NCBI GenBank assembly: GCA_037445115.1
Contig: JBBILC010000003.1
Location: 16,812-80,811 of the forward strand
DNA: 64,000 nt
Direction of reading: 5' to 3'
DNA from: Trichothermofontia sp037445115
GTDB lineage: Bacteria > Cyanobacteriota > Cyanobacteriia > B231
A program made the translations under genes and the position numbers. The notes under the pieces are model-generated. The model did no database searches. It was given only the letters and a program-made list of their open reading frames with translations, and was not told the DNA's origin. Positions 26,489 through 35,519 of this stretch are shown one piece after another; positions within the stretch are counted from its first letter, which is position 1; each line of letters opens with the position of its first letter.

Positions 26489-27127
26489 ATGCATACGTCT
26501 AGTTACCCTTCTGCTTGGGCGTATTGGCAAAAATTCTATGGTGGGCTGGTGCGATCGCGCTGGGGGTTACGATCGCTGCTCCTGGCCGTAGCCCTGCTGA
26601 TCGCCTTTGGGCTGGGCGAAGCCGCTTGGGCCTTGCGTCGGGGCAATCGGGGGCCAGAGGTAACCGCCCTTCAGGTCAATTTACGCAATACAGGCTTTTT
26701 TCAAGGTCAAGCCACGGGTTTTTATGGCAGCAAGACCGAAGCCGCCGTGCGCAACTTCCAACGGGCCTACGGGCTACCCGTCGATGGCATTGCGGGGCCC
26801 CAAACCCTTTCCACCCTATACGCTGCCAATCGGACCCCTGTGGTCGTCGTCCGTCCACCTGTCTATGTGGTGCCCCAAGCCACGCCCTATGTTGTTCAGC
26901 AACCCACGGGCTACACCTATAGTCCCTATCCCCTTTCCCCCTATCCGGGTAATACCGGTGGCGTCGTCGTGCAACCCACCTATTGGGTCAATCCCAATCC
27001 GGGCACCTATTGGACCTATCCCAATAACAACTACGTGGTCACCCCCTTCACGGGAACCTCTACTCCCGGTGGCGTCACCCAGCGCCCGATCGTTTACTCC
27101 AACGGCTACTACTACTACGCCCGCTAA
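26489..27127 (+). CDS. Peptidoglycan-binding (PG_binding_1) domain exported protein
   Basis: The 212-residue protein has a basic N-terminus and a hydrophobic segment (about 26-48), followed by a PG_binding_1 domain (about 50-115) with LRRGNRGPEVTALQVNLRN, GFYGSKTEAAVRNFQRAYGLPVDGIAGPQTL. A low-complexity C-terminal region rich in Pro, Tyr, Thr and Asn follows. Such proteins bind cell-wall glycan without cutting it, or guide an enzyme domain. No catalytic domain is fused here. It probably sits in the periplasm. Neighbours are a hypothetical exported gene and a convergent DUF3011/DUF4214 gene. Confidence 0.85.
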   Translation: MHTSSYPSAWAYWQKFYGGLVRSRWGLRSLLLAVALLIAFGLGEAAWALRRGNRGPEVTALQVNLRNTGFFQGQATGFYGSKTEAAVRNFQRAYGLPVDGIAGPQTLSTLYAANRTPVVVVRPPVYVVPQATPYVVQQPTGYTYSPYPLSPYPGNTGGVVVQPTYWVNPNPGTYWTYPNNNYVVTPFTGTSTPGGVTQRPIVYSNGYYYYAR

Positions 27128-27150
27128 AGACCCCAATATTGGCCCCCCTG

Positions 27151-27225
27151 AACCACGAGAACACCCCAGCCAGCCCAACGCCAAGCACTGCGTGCCCCCT
27201 TGCTGCCCGTGGTGTCTTCGTGGTT
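27151..27225. repeat. AACCAC-type inverted repeat, copy 2
   Basis: This 75-bp block starts AACCACGAGAACAC and ends GTGTCTTCGTGGTT. The ends are inverted repeats of the same family as 20968-21072 and 46938-47018. It fills the gap between two convergent genes. Confidence 0.7.
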
Positions 27226-27243
27226 TCCTACCCACGCCTTCCC

Positions 27244-27870
27244 CTACCGTCGCCGCCGATTCCTGGCTTCGTCACTATTTTCCAGTTCGCGCCGCACCTG
27301 CCGTAGCGTCCAGCCATCGACCAGCCGACGCTGATAGGTCCGCAAACCCTGGGCATCGGCATCCCGCCCTAGGACTTCCCGATAGATCTGGTTAATCGCC
27401 TGTCGAGCTTCTTCACTACTGGCGACTTCCCGGCGCACATCCGAGAGGGTCATGCGGCCCCGTGACAGTTGCTCCGAGTAGGCCCGGTAACCCCGCCGAT
27501 CGATGTCACGTCCCAACACATCACGATAAATCCGGTTGAGATCGTCGTAGTAATCCACTCGGTTATTATTGTTGCTGTTACTGGAACTCCGGTTAGCGCG
27601 GAACGAGGCCCGACAGCCATCCCAAACTTCAACATAGTTGCGATTGCGGTTATAGCTCCAACGGTTACGGCAGGAGCGATCGGAGAGTTCTTCGACCAGT
27701 TCAATGCCATTACGGGTATTGATCGAACAGCGGGTGCGTTGAAAATCCACACTCTGGCAGATGGTCGTATTTTGAGCAGCAGCGGGTTGACTCCCGGCAA
27801 CACTAGCCACGATCACGGCGATCGCCGTCGTCCCACCAAACCAAAGTACCGGGTGTAAACGAAATGTCAT
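27244..27870 (-). CDS. Exported DUF3011 and DUF4214 domain protein
   Basis: The 208-residue product has a signal peptide ending near AAAQ. A DUF3011-like domain follows (about 35-95), with six Cys-Trp-rich residues around CRNRWSYNRNRNYVEVWDGCRASF. After an Asn/Ser-rich linker come two DUF4214-like repeats with IYRDVLGRDIDRRGYRAY and IYREVLGRDADAQGLRTY, each followed by a helical segment ending EVASSEEA or ELENSDEA. DUF4214 resembles the phycobilisome-linker-like helical fold and is frequent in surface proteins. No enzymatic role is visible. The C-terminus is a run of Arg. Confidence 0.8.
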   Translation of the reverse strand: MTFRLHPVLWFGGTTAIAVIVASVAGSQPAAAQNTTICQSVDFQRTRCSINTRNGIELVEELSDRSCRNRWSYNRNRNYVEVWDGCRASFRANRSSSNSNNNNRVDYYDDLNRIYRDVLGRDIDRRGYRAYSEQLSRGRMTLSDVRREVASSEEARQAINQIYREVLGRDADAQGLRTYQRRLVDGWTLRQVRRELENSDEARNRRRR

Positions 27871-27940
27871 TGTCCGTATATCCCTTCTACTTCACTTGCC
27901 AATAACGTATCCATGCATCGTTGTGACGACAGGATGGCCC

Positions 27941-28783
27941 CTACTGTTGCTCAAACCATTTTTTAATGAGCCGATCCAGTTCACCGTTAGCCACCATTTC
28001 CCTGAGGATGCGGTTAAAGTCGGCCACATAGGCTGAATCCAGGGGAAAGGCGATCGCGATCGGTTCCGGCTCCTCGCCGAGCATGGGGGTCATCTGGAGG
28101 GTTGAGTGACCAGCGACATACAGCTTTGCCACACTTTCTTCCAGGACAACGGCATCCACCTCGCCCGCCGCCAACGCCTGCATCATTTCTGTAACCGTCT
28201 GAAAAGCGTTTACTTGCAGGTTTTCCAGGGTTTTGGCCAGGGAAGCCAACTTCGCCGCTTGCAGGGTTCCCGATTGCACCCCAAGGGTCTTACCGGCAAA
28301 CTCCCCCGGTTCCACGATACGAGTGCCTGCTGGCGTCACAATCACCTCATGGGCTGTGAAATAGGCTTGGGAAAAGGCAACCCGTTGCTCTCGCTCCGGG
28401 GTGGGGGTGATCGCAGCTAGGGCAAAATCTAACTGGTGGGCTTGTAGGGCCGGGAGTAGCGCCTCAAAATCCATATCTTCTAGCTGGATGGCAAAGCCCA
28501 ATTTCGCCGCAATATAATTCGCCAGATCAATTTCAAACCCCTGAATCTCATCGGAGTTGTCTAACCTAAACTGAAAGGGGGGGTAGTCAGCAGCAGTCCC
28601 CATTGTTAGGGTTTTCTGATGGGTAGGGGTGGCAGCCAGGTGCTCCGCCGCCATTTCAGCCCAACTAGGTCCCTGCGTCGTCGTCAACGTCAGGGTTGTC
28701 ACCACCGTTGCCACTGTCGCCACCATCGCACGGGCAACGATTGGTTGCTGGCGGGGGGACACGAAGCTTGGAATCCGAACCAT
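27941..28783 (-). CDS. Periplasmic amino-acid-type substrate-binding protein
   Basis: The 280-residue protein has a long hydrophobic signal (about 15-43) and then the family 3 solute-binding fold: GTAADYPPFQFRLDNSDEIQGFEIDLANYIAAKLG, then DFALAAITPTPEREQRVAFSQAYF, and ending ANGELDRLIKKWFEQQ. The signature is that of polar amino-acid binding proteins. No permease or ATPase gene is next to it. It either serves a transporter encoded elsewhere or acts as a sensor partner. The ligand cannot be predicted from the sequence. Confidence 0.88.
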   Translation of the reverse strand: MVRIPSFVSPRQQPIVARAMVATVATVVTTLTLTTTQGPSWAEMAAEHLAATPTHQKTLTMGTAADYPPFQFRLDNSDEIQGFEIDLANYIAAKLGFAIQLEDMDFEALLPALQAHQLDFALAAITPTPEREQRVAFSQAYFTAHEVIVTPAGTRIVEPGEFAGKTLGVQSGTLQAAKLASLAKTLENLQVNAFQTVTEMMQALAAGEVDAVVLEESVAKLYVAGHSTLQMTPMLGEEPEPIAIAFPLDSAYVADFNRILREMVANGELDRLIKKWFEQQ

Positions 28784-29044
28784 CTTGTCCTTACCTCATG
28801 CTTGGGAAATCGGTTCACGTTGCGTTTTGCTCCGACCTATTCTACAGGGACTTATCCGTGATCCCGATCGGCAGGTAACGAGGGTTAACGTTTGGCGGAG
28901 GGGAGCGGGACGAATCCCGATGGGATGGGATTTCGGGGGAGTGTCTGAAAGACTAACCGGATGAGGGCAAGGCGAGGTTAATATGGAGGTTTGGGATCTT
29001 CCCGGTCCAAGCTTTAAACACTCAATCAAAAAGGAGGGGTAGTC

Positions 29045-30406
29045 ATGCCACAACCCGTTGTTGCGATCGTCGGTCGCCCGAATGTGGGCAAGTCTGCCCT
29101 CGCCAACCGTTTAGCGGGTCGCCGGGAAGCCATTGTGTATGACCAACCGGGGGTGACCCGCGATCGCGTCTATCTCCCCGCCTTCTGGCAGGCCCATGAG
29201 TTCATTGTGGTGGATACGGGAGGGCTGGTATTTGACGAAGATACGGAATTTTTACCCCTCATCCGCGAACAGGCGATGCTGGCCCTGACGGAAGCCGCCG
29301 CCGCGATCTTAGTTGTAGATGGACAAGCCGGGGTCACCGCAGCGGATCAGGAAATTGCCGACTGGCTCCGGCAGCAAACGGTACCCGTGTTAGTAGCGGT
29401 GAATAAATGTGAGTCACCAGAGCAGGGCTTAGCCCAAGCAGCCGAATTCTGGAACCTGGGTCTGGGCGAGCCGTTCCCCTTGTCGGCGATCCACGGTAGC
29501 GGGACGGGTGAATTATTGGATGCCCTGGTGAATTACCTCCCGGAACCGAGTGAAGTGGAGGTCACTCCGGAATTGAAGGTGGCGATCGTGGGCCGACCGA
29601 ATGCGGGCAAATCCAGCCTGTTGAATGCCCTCGTGGGCGAAAGTCGAGCGATCGTGAGTCCCATTTCCGGGACCACCCGCGATGCGATCGATACGGTGGT
29701 GACTTATAAAGACAAACCCTATCGCCTGATTGATACTGCCGGCATTCGCAAGCGCAAAAGTGTGGAGTATGGGCCGGAATTTTTCGGCGTTAACCGGGCG
29801 CTGAAGGCAATTCAGCGATCGGATGTGGCGTTACTGGTGATCGATGTTCTGGAAGGGATCACGGAACAGGATCAACGGCTAGCGGGCCATATTGCCGACG
29901 AGGGTCGAGGGTGTGTGCTGGTCATTAATAAGTGGGATGCGGTTGAGAAGGATTCCTACAGCATTTACGAATATGAGCGATCGCTGCGCAGCCGTCTTTA
30001 TTTCCTCGACTGGGCTGAGATGGTCTTTATCAGCGCCAAAACCGGCAAACGGGTGGAGCAGGTCCTGGAAGCCGTCGATCGTGTTGCCGAGCAGCACCAG
30101 CGTCGCGTATCAACCGCCGTGATCAACGAAGTCCTGCAAGAAGCACTGAGTTGGCACACCCCCCCGACGAACCGCCAAGGTCGGCAAGGTAAAATTTACT
30201 ATGGTACCCAGGTGAGCACTCAACCACCAACGATCGCATTATTTGTTAATGATCCGCAGCGGTTTAATGAAGGGTACCGTCGCTATATCGCCCAGCAGTT
30301 CCGCAAGTCCCTAGGCTTTACTGGCACCCCCCTGCGGCTCCTTTGGCGCGGTAAGCGGGAACGAGATGTGGCCCGCGAGGGCGTTAACCGGGCCACACGG
30401 GTGTAG
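29045..30406 (+). CDS. der: Ribosome-associated GTPase Der (EngA)
   Basis: Der is an essential tandem-GTPase assembly factor of the 50S ribosomal subunit. The 453 residues contain two G domains: G1 motifs GRPNVGKSAL and GRPNAGKSSLLN, with NKCE and NKWD as G4, and a C-terminal KH-like domain ending GKRERDVA. The start is fixed by AAGGAGGG at 29031-29038. It opens the co-oriented block that continues with ecfT, acpS, pipX, pipY, sepF and proC; gaps in that block range from about 80 to 670 bases, so not all are one transcript. Confidence 0.97.
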   Translation: MPQPVVAIVGRPNVGKSALANRLAGRREAIVYDQPGVTRDRVYLPAFWQAHEFIVVDTGGLVFDEDTEFLPLIREQAMLALTEAAAAILVVDGQAGVTAADQEIADWLRQQTVPVLVAVNKCESPEQGLAQAAEFWNLGLGEPFPLSAIHGSGTGELLDALVNYLPEPSEVEVTPELKVAIVGRPNAGKSSLLNALVGESRAIVSPISGTTRDAIDTVVTYKDKPYRLIDTAGIRKRKSVEYGPEFFGVNRALKAIQRSDVALLVIDVLEGITEQDQRLAGHIADEGRGCVLVINKWDAVEKDSYSIYEYERSLRSRLYFLDWAEMVFISAKTGKRVEQVLEAVDRVAEQHQRRVSTAVINEVLQEALSWHTPPTNRQGRQGKIYYGTQVSTQPPTIALFVNDPQRFNEGYRRYIAQQFRKSLGFTGTPLRLLWRGKRERDVAREGVNRATRV

Positions 30407-30500
30407 TTGGGGGAGTTAGGAGGCGAGAGGCGGGTAGGGGCGGGTTGCGCCCAACGATCGCGAGGTAACCGATATCCCTTGTAAACCCGCCCATCTAGGA

Positions 30501-30524
30501 TTTTGAATTTTGAATTTTGAATTT
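30501..30524. repeat. Tandem heptamer repeat (TTTTGAA)
   Basis: Three copies of TTTTGAA plus a partial unit lie between der and the EcfT gene. It is the same class of heptamer repeat as those near 5.5 kb, with a different unit. Confidence 0.85.
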
Positions 30525-30591
30525 GGGTGAAAGCTAACGGTTCGGCCAGGCACGGTTTAATAGAGATCTCCCTCAATAGATAGATATCCCA

Positions 30592-31575
30592 ATGGATCTG
30601 CTGCGATCGCTGCCCTTGGGGCTGTACTTAGAACAACCGGTTACCTGGCTCCACCGCCTTGACCCTAGAATCAAGCTGGCCTGGTTAATGACCTTCCTGG
30701 CGGCTCCAATTTTGGCTTCAGCGGCTTGGCGCTTAATTCTGGTTGGGTTACTCATCGCAATTACCTTTTTGGCGATGATCCCCACCCGTGTCTGGCGACA
30801 GCAAATGGGCTGGTTACTGACCCTCTCCACCCTGGTGTTTGTGCTAACGGCGATCGCCCCCGATGGCCTGGCGGCAACCTCCCAACCCCGCCTACCGGCC
30901 AATGCCCTGGATCTGGCGGAGCAAATCACAATTCCCCTGCCCCCCACCCGCTGTCCTTGGTATGTGCCCTTTTGTCGATCGACCCCAACTGCCAGACCCG
31001 CTCCGGCCAGCCAGGAGCTTCCCCAGCCGACGGATTATCGGTATGTGTTGGTGCAGCAAGGCCCCTTTACCGTCACCCGCCGTACCTTTGACCTGGGGAT
31101 TCGCGTCAGTACCCTCATTTTTACCCTGATCTACAGCACCAACCTTTACCTGCTTACCACGGCTCCAGAGGAAATCACGGCAGGTCTGGAGGATCTGATG
31201 GCTCCCCTGCGGCGACTGCACTGGCCAGTCACGGAAATTGCCCTGACCCTAACCCTATCCTTGCGTTTTATCCCGCTCGTGTTGGAAGAAGTCCAGAACC
31301 TAGTGCGGGCCGTGCGGACACGGGCGATCAACTGGAAAAAATTGGGGCTGCGGCGGGCCATTAACCTATGGATGACCCTGGCGGAGCGTCTGTTGAAAAA
31401 TTTGCTCTTGCGGGCGGAACAGATTGCCAGCGCGATGAAGGTACGGGGGTTTACCAGCCCTGATCAACATCGGGTGCAATGGCATCAAGCGCGATTACGG
31501 CGAGGTGACTGGTGGGCGATCGTGGGGTTGGTGTGCCTTTGGAGCGCACGGCTGTTGAGTGGGGCCGTCTCATAG
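30592..31575 (+). CDS. EcfT/CbiQ-family energy-coupling factor transmembrane protein
   Basis: The 327-residue membrane protein has the EcfT fold: hydrophobic helices near 28-62, 70-88 and 165-190, then RAVRTRAINW and AMKVRGF, the two Arg-containing coupling motifs that contact the ATPase subunits, and a last helix near 310. EcfT moves vitamins or metals when combined with a substrate-binding S component and EcfA ATPases; none are adjacent. The residues between 100 and 150 include a Pro-rich loop (PARPAPASQ) unusual for the family. A gene of this type downstream of der is common in cyanobacteria. Its substrate is unknown. Confidence 0.85.
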   Translation: MDLLRSLPLGLYLEQPVTWLHRLDPRIKLAWLMTFLAAPILASAAWRLILVGLLIAITFLAMIPTRVWRQQMGWLLTLSTLVFVLTAIAPDGLAATSQPRLPANALDLAEQITIPLPPTRCPWYVPFCRSTPTARPAPASQELPQPTDYRYVLVQQGPFTVTRRTFDLGIRVSTLIFTLIYSTNLYLLTTAPEEITAGLEDLMAPLRRLHWPVTEIALTLTLSLRFIPLVLEEVQNLVRAVRTRAINWKKLGLRRAINLWMTLAERLLKNLLLRAEQIASAMKVRGFTSPDQHRVQWHQARLRRGDWWAIVGLVCLWSARLLSGAVS

Positions 31576-31710
31576 GGGGAGCAGACCTGATACGATCAGG
31601 GGCAACGACACCTGACCGGTCGCAACGATGGCGGGAGTGCTTGGAATTCCGGGTTATCCATCCGTCAACGGACTGGCATGGTTTAGGCTTATCCCGTTTG
31701 GAAATCCAAT

Positions 31711-32154
31711 TTGGACATTCGATTAGGTACTGATCTGGTTTACGTCCCCCGCATTCGTGATGCGGTACAGCGGTTTGGCGATCGCTTTTTGCAACGCATT
31801 TATACCCGTTCAGAACAGCAAGCTTGTGGGGTGGCGATCGTACGGGACAGCGATCGTCAGGATCACCCATCCCCAGGTATACCCCTGGAAGCGTCCCCAA
31901 CCGTAATTCAACGATTAGCGGCTCGCTGGGCGGCGAAGGAAGCCGTCGTCAAAGCCTTGGGGACCGGGTGGCGGGGCATTGGCTATCAGGAAGTTGAGAT
32001 TCAACGCCAGCCTAACGGTGCCCCCCTAGTCTGCCTTGCGGGGCCAATGGCGGCATCCCTGGCGGCAACCTGGTCCACGTGCCAGTGGCAACTCAGCCTG
32101 AGCCACGATGGGCACTACGCGATCGCCAGTGCTATCCTTATCTGTTTACCCTAA
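31711..32154 (+). CDS. acpS: Holo-[acyl-carrier-protein] synthase (AcpS-type)
   Basis: Beginning with TTG at 31711, the 147-residue product has the AcpS landmarks GTDLVYVPRI, with the metal-binding Asp, and ARWAAKEAVVKALGTGWRGI, with its KEAVVKA motif. It transfers 4'-phosphopantetheine from CoA to the acyl carrier protein, needed for fatty-acid synthesis. The family minimum is about 120 residues; a low-complexity insertion of about 25 residues lies between the RIYTRSEQQACG and QRLAARWAAKE blocks. The TTG start and lack of a strong ribosome-binding site suggest modest expression. An alternative is a related phosphopantetheinyl transferase, but the length and motifs favour AcpS. Confidence 0.88.
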   Translation: MDIRLGTDLVYVPRIRDAVQRFGDRFLQRIYTRSEQQACGVAIVRDSDRQDHPSPGIPLEASPTVIQRLAARWAAKEAVVKALGTGWRGIGYQEVEIQRQPNGAPLVCLAGPMAASLAATWSTCQWQLSLSHDGHYAIASAILICLP

Positions 32155-32322
32155 AGGTCTCATGGGTATGGTTAGCGCGAAACCGTTGCTGACATCTCGA
32201 TCTCACGCCTATCATCCTGTTAATTTGCGCTCTGCTTACCCCAACCCGTATTATCAAGAAGTTCCGTATGCTCCTCCGTATTTGTGCTCCATTTATGCTC
32301 CCCTTCGCGTTAGTGCCTCGGC

Positions 32323-32592
32323 ATGAGTAGTGAGATCTATCTCAACCATCCCACCTTTGGTTTGCTGTACCGAGTTTGTGTAATTGAGGAAACTCAGGAA
32401 CTGTTTGCGACGCTCTATGCCCAACGCCTGTTCTTTCTCGTGATCAGTGCTAGCGATGGCGTCCGGTTTGATCCGATCGGCAGGAGTGATGCCCGCATCC
32501 TGGTCGAAAGCCGCCTGCGCCTACTCCGCCGCCTGGGTAAATCGAAGGAACTTGAACAACTTCAGGTCATCCATAAGCAAACTTTCCAATAG
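32323..32592 (+). CDS. pipX: PII-interacting protein X (PipX)
   Basis: The 89-residue protein matches PipX: an N-terminal Tudor-like domain, SSEIYLNHPTFGLLYRVCVIEETQELFATLYAQRLFFLV, and two C-terminal helices. PipX is an adaptor that switches between NtcA, the global nitrogen activator, and the PII protein according to 2-oxoglutarate and ATP/ADP levels. FDPIGRSDARILVESRLRLLRRLG is the typical C-terminal segment. pipY lies 78 bases downstream on the same strand, as in many cyanobacteria, so the pair is probably cotranscribed. Confidence 0.95.
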   Translation: MSSEIYLNHPTFGLLYRVCVIEETQELFATLYAQRLFFLVISASDGVRFDPIGRSDARILVESRLRLLRRLGKSKELEQLQVIHKQTFQ

Positions 32593-32670
32593 ACATTCCA
32601 ATCGGCGATAGTGGTCATTTGGCATCCTTTGGGTTAATGTCTTGTACGGTTTCGCCATGCTTGGGTTGTT

Positions 32671-33357
32671 ATGAGTCAATTCCTGCCACCGGCAGCGGTG
32701 CGCGATCGCATCACCCAAATCCAGGCGGAGTTACCGCCGACCGTGCGGCTAATCGCCGTTACCAAGACAGTCCCTACCGCGTTGATACGGGTTGCCTATG
32801 CCGCTGGGGTACGAGACTTTGGCGAAAGTCGGCTACAGGAGGCCCTTACAAAACAAGCTGAACTCCAGGAGCTAGCCGATATCACCTGGCACCTGATTGG
32901 TCACTTACAAAGCAATAAGGCCGCCAAGGCGATGCAGCATTTCCATTGGATTCATGCGATTGATAGCCTCAAACTGGCTCAACAAATGAACCACATTGCT
33001 CAGCAGCAAGGCTATTCGCCCAAGCTATGCCTCCAAGTCAAGTTCCGAGCAGATCCGGCTAAATATGGTTGGAGCCTGCCCAACTTGCAAGCTGACTTAC
33101 CTAGCCTCGATCGCTACCCACATTTGCAAATTCGCGGGCTTATGACCATTCTGCCCCAAGGACTCACCGAACCTGAGATAGCGCAGACCTTTCAACAAGC
33201 CCAAGCCTTTACGGCTGATCTCCAGCAGCAACCCTGGTCCCATCTGAAGTTTCAGGAACTATCAATGGGAATGTCCGGCGACTACCGCTGGGCGATCGCG
33301 GCTGGCGCGACGATGATCCGCCTAGGACAGATTTTATTTGGAGCACGAACCCCATGA
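32671..33357 (+). CDS. pipY: PLP homeostasis protein PipY (YggS family)
   Basis: This 228-residue YggS/COG0325 protein binds pyridoxal phosphate through a Lys near the N-terminus (LIAVTKTVP). Other motifs are DFGESRLQEAL, WHLIGHLQSNKAAK and ELSMGMSGDYRWAIAAGATMIRLG. It keeps free PLP and amino-acid pools balanced. It follows pipX, a conserved pairing in which the two products influence each other's levels. Length and catalytic residues are normal; the last residues, GRTP-like, end at a TGA. The next gene, sepF, is 0.67 kb away. Confidence 0.95.
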   Translation: MSQFLPPAAVRDRITQIQAELPPTVRLIAVTKTVPTALIRVAYAAGVRDFGESRLQEALTKQAELQELADITWHLIGHLQSNKAAKAMQHFHWIHAIDSLKLAQQMNHIAQQQGYSPKLCLQVKFRADPAKYGWSLPNLQADLPSLDRYPHLQIRGLMTILPQGLTEPEIAQTFQQAQAFTADLQQQPWSHLKFQELSMGMSGDYRWAIAAGATMIRLGQILFGARTP

Positions 33358-34023
33358 TTTTATAAATAAAATCTTAATTTTTGAATTCAGATTACTCCTT
33401 TACAATTGCAGGCAGAATCCAGGGCATTTACAGGAGCAGTGCCGTCATGGGTATCGCTGCTGGTTCCCATGCATTCTTCTTTAGATTTTCTTTAGGGTTG
33501 CCTGAAAGAAACTGTCTTAACACGAGTTCATGAACTTATTTGACTGTTTTGCGTCAAGGGGTTTACCCCCCTTGCGAATTCAGAATAAGGTCAGTAGGAT
33601 AATCCCACCTTTGGTGCCGATTGCGTTTGCAAGAAGCGGCTGGGTGAAGGTTTTCAGTCAAGCCATCCCTGCTGGTGGGAGCGACAGGTTAAGGTCAGGC
33701 AATGGGTTGGGTCAACTAACCGGTTGTGAAGCTTGTGAAGCTGAAGCGTTCAGAGACCTTGTTGGGGCTGGCAAGATTTTTCCCTAGATAGCAGCGTTCT
33801 TGCGAAAGTCGGGTTACAATTTGGCTGATTTGGAATACAGTGTGGTCACGGATGAGTGGTAAGTACAGGAAAGTGGGCAAATGTGCTCAGTGATCAAGTG
33901 CTTATCCGGGGTAGTTACCCCAAACGGTTCGGCGTTGATTTCTTGCTAGAAAGCCTCGTTGTTTCCCCCGATCATCGTAATTGTCTTCCTTGAGTCAACG
34001 TTAGTTGGAATGGAGTGTGGACT
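33358..34023. other. Intergenic region with GGGG/CCCC hairpin
   Basis: This 0.67 kb between pipY and sepF has no supported gene. A palindrome resembling the core of MITE family 1, CAAGGGG...CCCCTTG, lies at 33554-33573. An 85-codon frame at 33530-33787 has low complexity and no ribosome-binding site. The right end carries the sepF ribosome-binding site. Because of this long gap, sepF may have its own promoter. Confidence 0.5.
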
Positions 34024-34599
34024 GTGAATACGATTTTCACAAAATTACGCGACTTTGTCGGCCTTAGCGACGCCGCCGAGTACGAGTATGACTATGATGA
34101 TCTCGGTAGTGAAGACTACCAGGGTCTGTATCAGGAAGAGGCCCCTCAACCCATGATGGAAGAGGAACCTCGGAATCCTCGTCGGATGCGGGAACGGACA
34201 GGAGTCGCAACATCAGGAATCAACTCAACTATGAATAATGTCATTGGGATGCCGGGAGCGGCTGGTTTTTCGGAAGTCTTAGTGTTGGAACCGCGATCAT
34301 TTGAAGAAATGCCGCAAACGATCCAAGCGCTGCGGGAACGGAAGACGGTGGTCCTGAACCTGACGATGATGGACCCGGATCAAGCCCAGCGGGCGGTTGA
34401 TTTTGTGGCGGGTGGCACCTACGCCATTGATGGCCACCAAGAGCGCATTGGTGAAAGTATTTTCCTCTTCACGCCCAACTGTGTACAGGTCAGTACCCAT
34501 GCTGGTGTGATTCACGAGGCTCCCCAACCCGCCGCCCGTCCGCGTCCCGCAACCCCTGCACCCGCCTGGACGGCTGAGCAAGTACGAATGGTTCAGTAG
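34024..34599 (+). CDS. sepF: Cell division protein SepF (Cdv2)
   Basis: The GTG at 34024 gives MNTIFTKLRDFVGL, the family's typical N-terminus and membrane-binding helix; a GTG nine bases earlier is possible. The 191-residue protein has an acidic central region (about 15-60) and a C-terminal SepF core with VLVLEPRSFEEMPQTIQALRERKTVVLNLTMMDPDQAQRAVDFVAG. SepF tethers FtsZ to the membrane. The C-terminal tail is Pro/Ala-rich. proC begins 92 bases later, so they may be cotranscribed. The gap after the stop codon has several TGTTGACC-like repeats. Confidence 0.94.
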   Translation: MNTIFTKLRDFVGLSDAAEYEYDYDDLGSEDYQGLYQEEAPQPMMEEEPRNPRRMRERTGVATSGINSTMNNVIGMPGAAGFSEVLVLEPRSFEEMPQTIQALRERKTVVLNLTMMDPDQAQRAVDFVAGGTYAIDGHQERIGESIFLFTPNCVQVSTHAGVIHEAPQPAARPRPATPAPAWTAEQVRMVQ

Positions 34600-34691
34600 G
34601 ATGTTGACCGTCGAGTGTTGACCGAGTGTTGGCCTAATGTTGGTCTAAATCGTTGAAGCTAATTTTTGATGTGAGTTGACGCTGCATAAAT

Positions 34692-35513
34692 ATGTCGTCC
34701 GTACAATTTGGCGTAATTGGTGGCGGGGTGATGGGAGAAGCACTCATATCCCGCCTCTTGCGCTGTCAACTATATGCCCCAGCGCAGGTGTTGGTGAGCG
34801 ATCGCGCCGCTGAGCGTTGTCAGTTTTTGCAGCAGCAGTATGGTGTGCAAACAACTTTGGACAATCGCTCGGTGATTGCGGCCAATCCCAGCGTGCTGTT
34901 ACTGGCGATCAAACCGCAAATCCTGGATCAGGTTGTCCTGGAGATCGGGAATGCCTTGGCCCAAGGGCAGGTGTCCCTGCTGATTATTTCAATTTTGGCT
35001 GGGGTGCCCCTTGACCGTTTAGCAGCGGCTTTTCCCCAGCAAGCGATTATTCGCGCGATGCCCAATACGCCGGCGATCGTGGGGGCTGGGATGACGGCGA
35101 TCGCCGCCAATGGGTTAGTGACACCGGACCAGTTAGCCCAGGCCCAGCAAGTTTTTGGGGCGGTGGGTGAGGTGGTTGACTTGCCAGAGTCAGCAATGGA
35201 TGCAGTGACGGCCCTATCGGGTTCGGGTCCGGGGTATGTCGCTGTCGTCATTGAAGCGTTGGCCGATGGCGGGGTAGCCGCTGGCTTGGCCCGACCGGTA
35301 GCACTGCAATTAGCGATCAAAACTGTGCAGGGAACGGCTGAATTATTACAAACCACGGGGATGCACCCCGCCGAACTGAAAGATCGGGTGACGAGTCCGG
35401 GGGGGACGACGATCGCGGGCATTGCCCAATTGGAACAGCAGGGATTGCGATCGGCCCTGATTGAAGCCGTGCGAGCCGCCTATCGGCGATCGCGGGAATT
35501 GGGTCAGTCTTGA
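34692..35513 (+). CDS. proC: Pyrroline-5-carboxylate reductase
   Basis: ProC reduces 1-pyrroline-5-carboxylate to proline with NAD(P)H. The 273-residue product has an N-terminal Rossmann domain starting QFGVIGGGVMGEALISRL and the C-terminal dimerization domain with DAVTALSGSGPGYVAVVIEALADGGVAAGL and a TSPGGTTIAGI motif. It ends six bases before the convergent DUF512 gene. In cyanobacteria proC often lies close to sepF and pipXY. All family residues look intact. Confidence 0.96.
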   Translation: MSSVQFGVIGGGVMGEALISRLLRCQLYAPAQVLVSDRAAERCQFLQQQYGVQTTLDNRSVIAANPSVLLLAIKPQILDQVVLEIGNALAQGQVSLLIISILAGVPLDRLAAAFPQQAIIRAMPNTPAIVGAGMTAIAANGLVTPDQLAQAQQVFGAVGEVVDLPESAMDAVTALSGSGPGYVAVVIEALADGGVAAGLARPVALQLAIKTVQGTAELLQTTGMHPAELKDRVTSPGGTTIAGIAQLEQQGLRSALIEAVRAAYRRSRELGQS

Positions 35514-35519
35514 ATTAGC

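Noticed and set aside
33530..33787. 85-codon frame between pipY and sepF
   Set aside because: Spans a palindrome and low-complexity sequence; no start signal or family.
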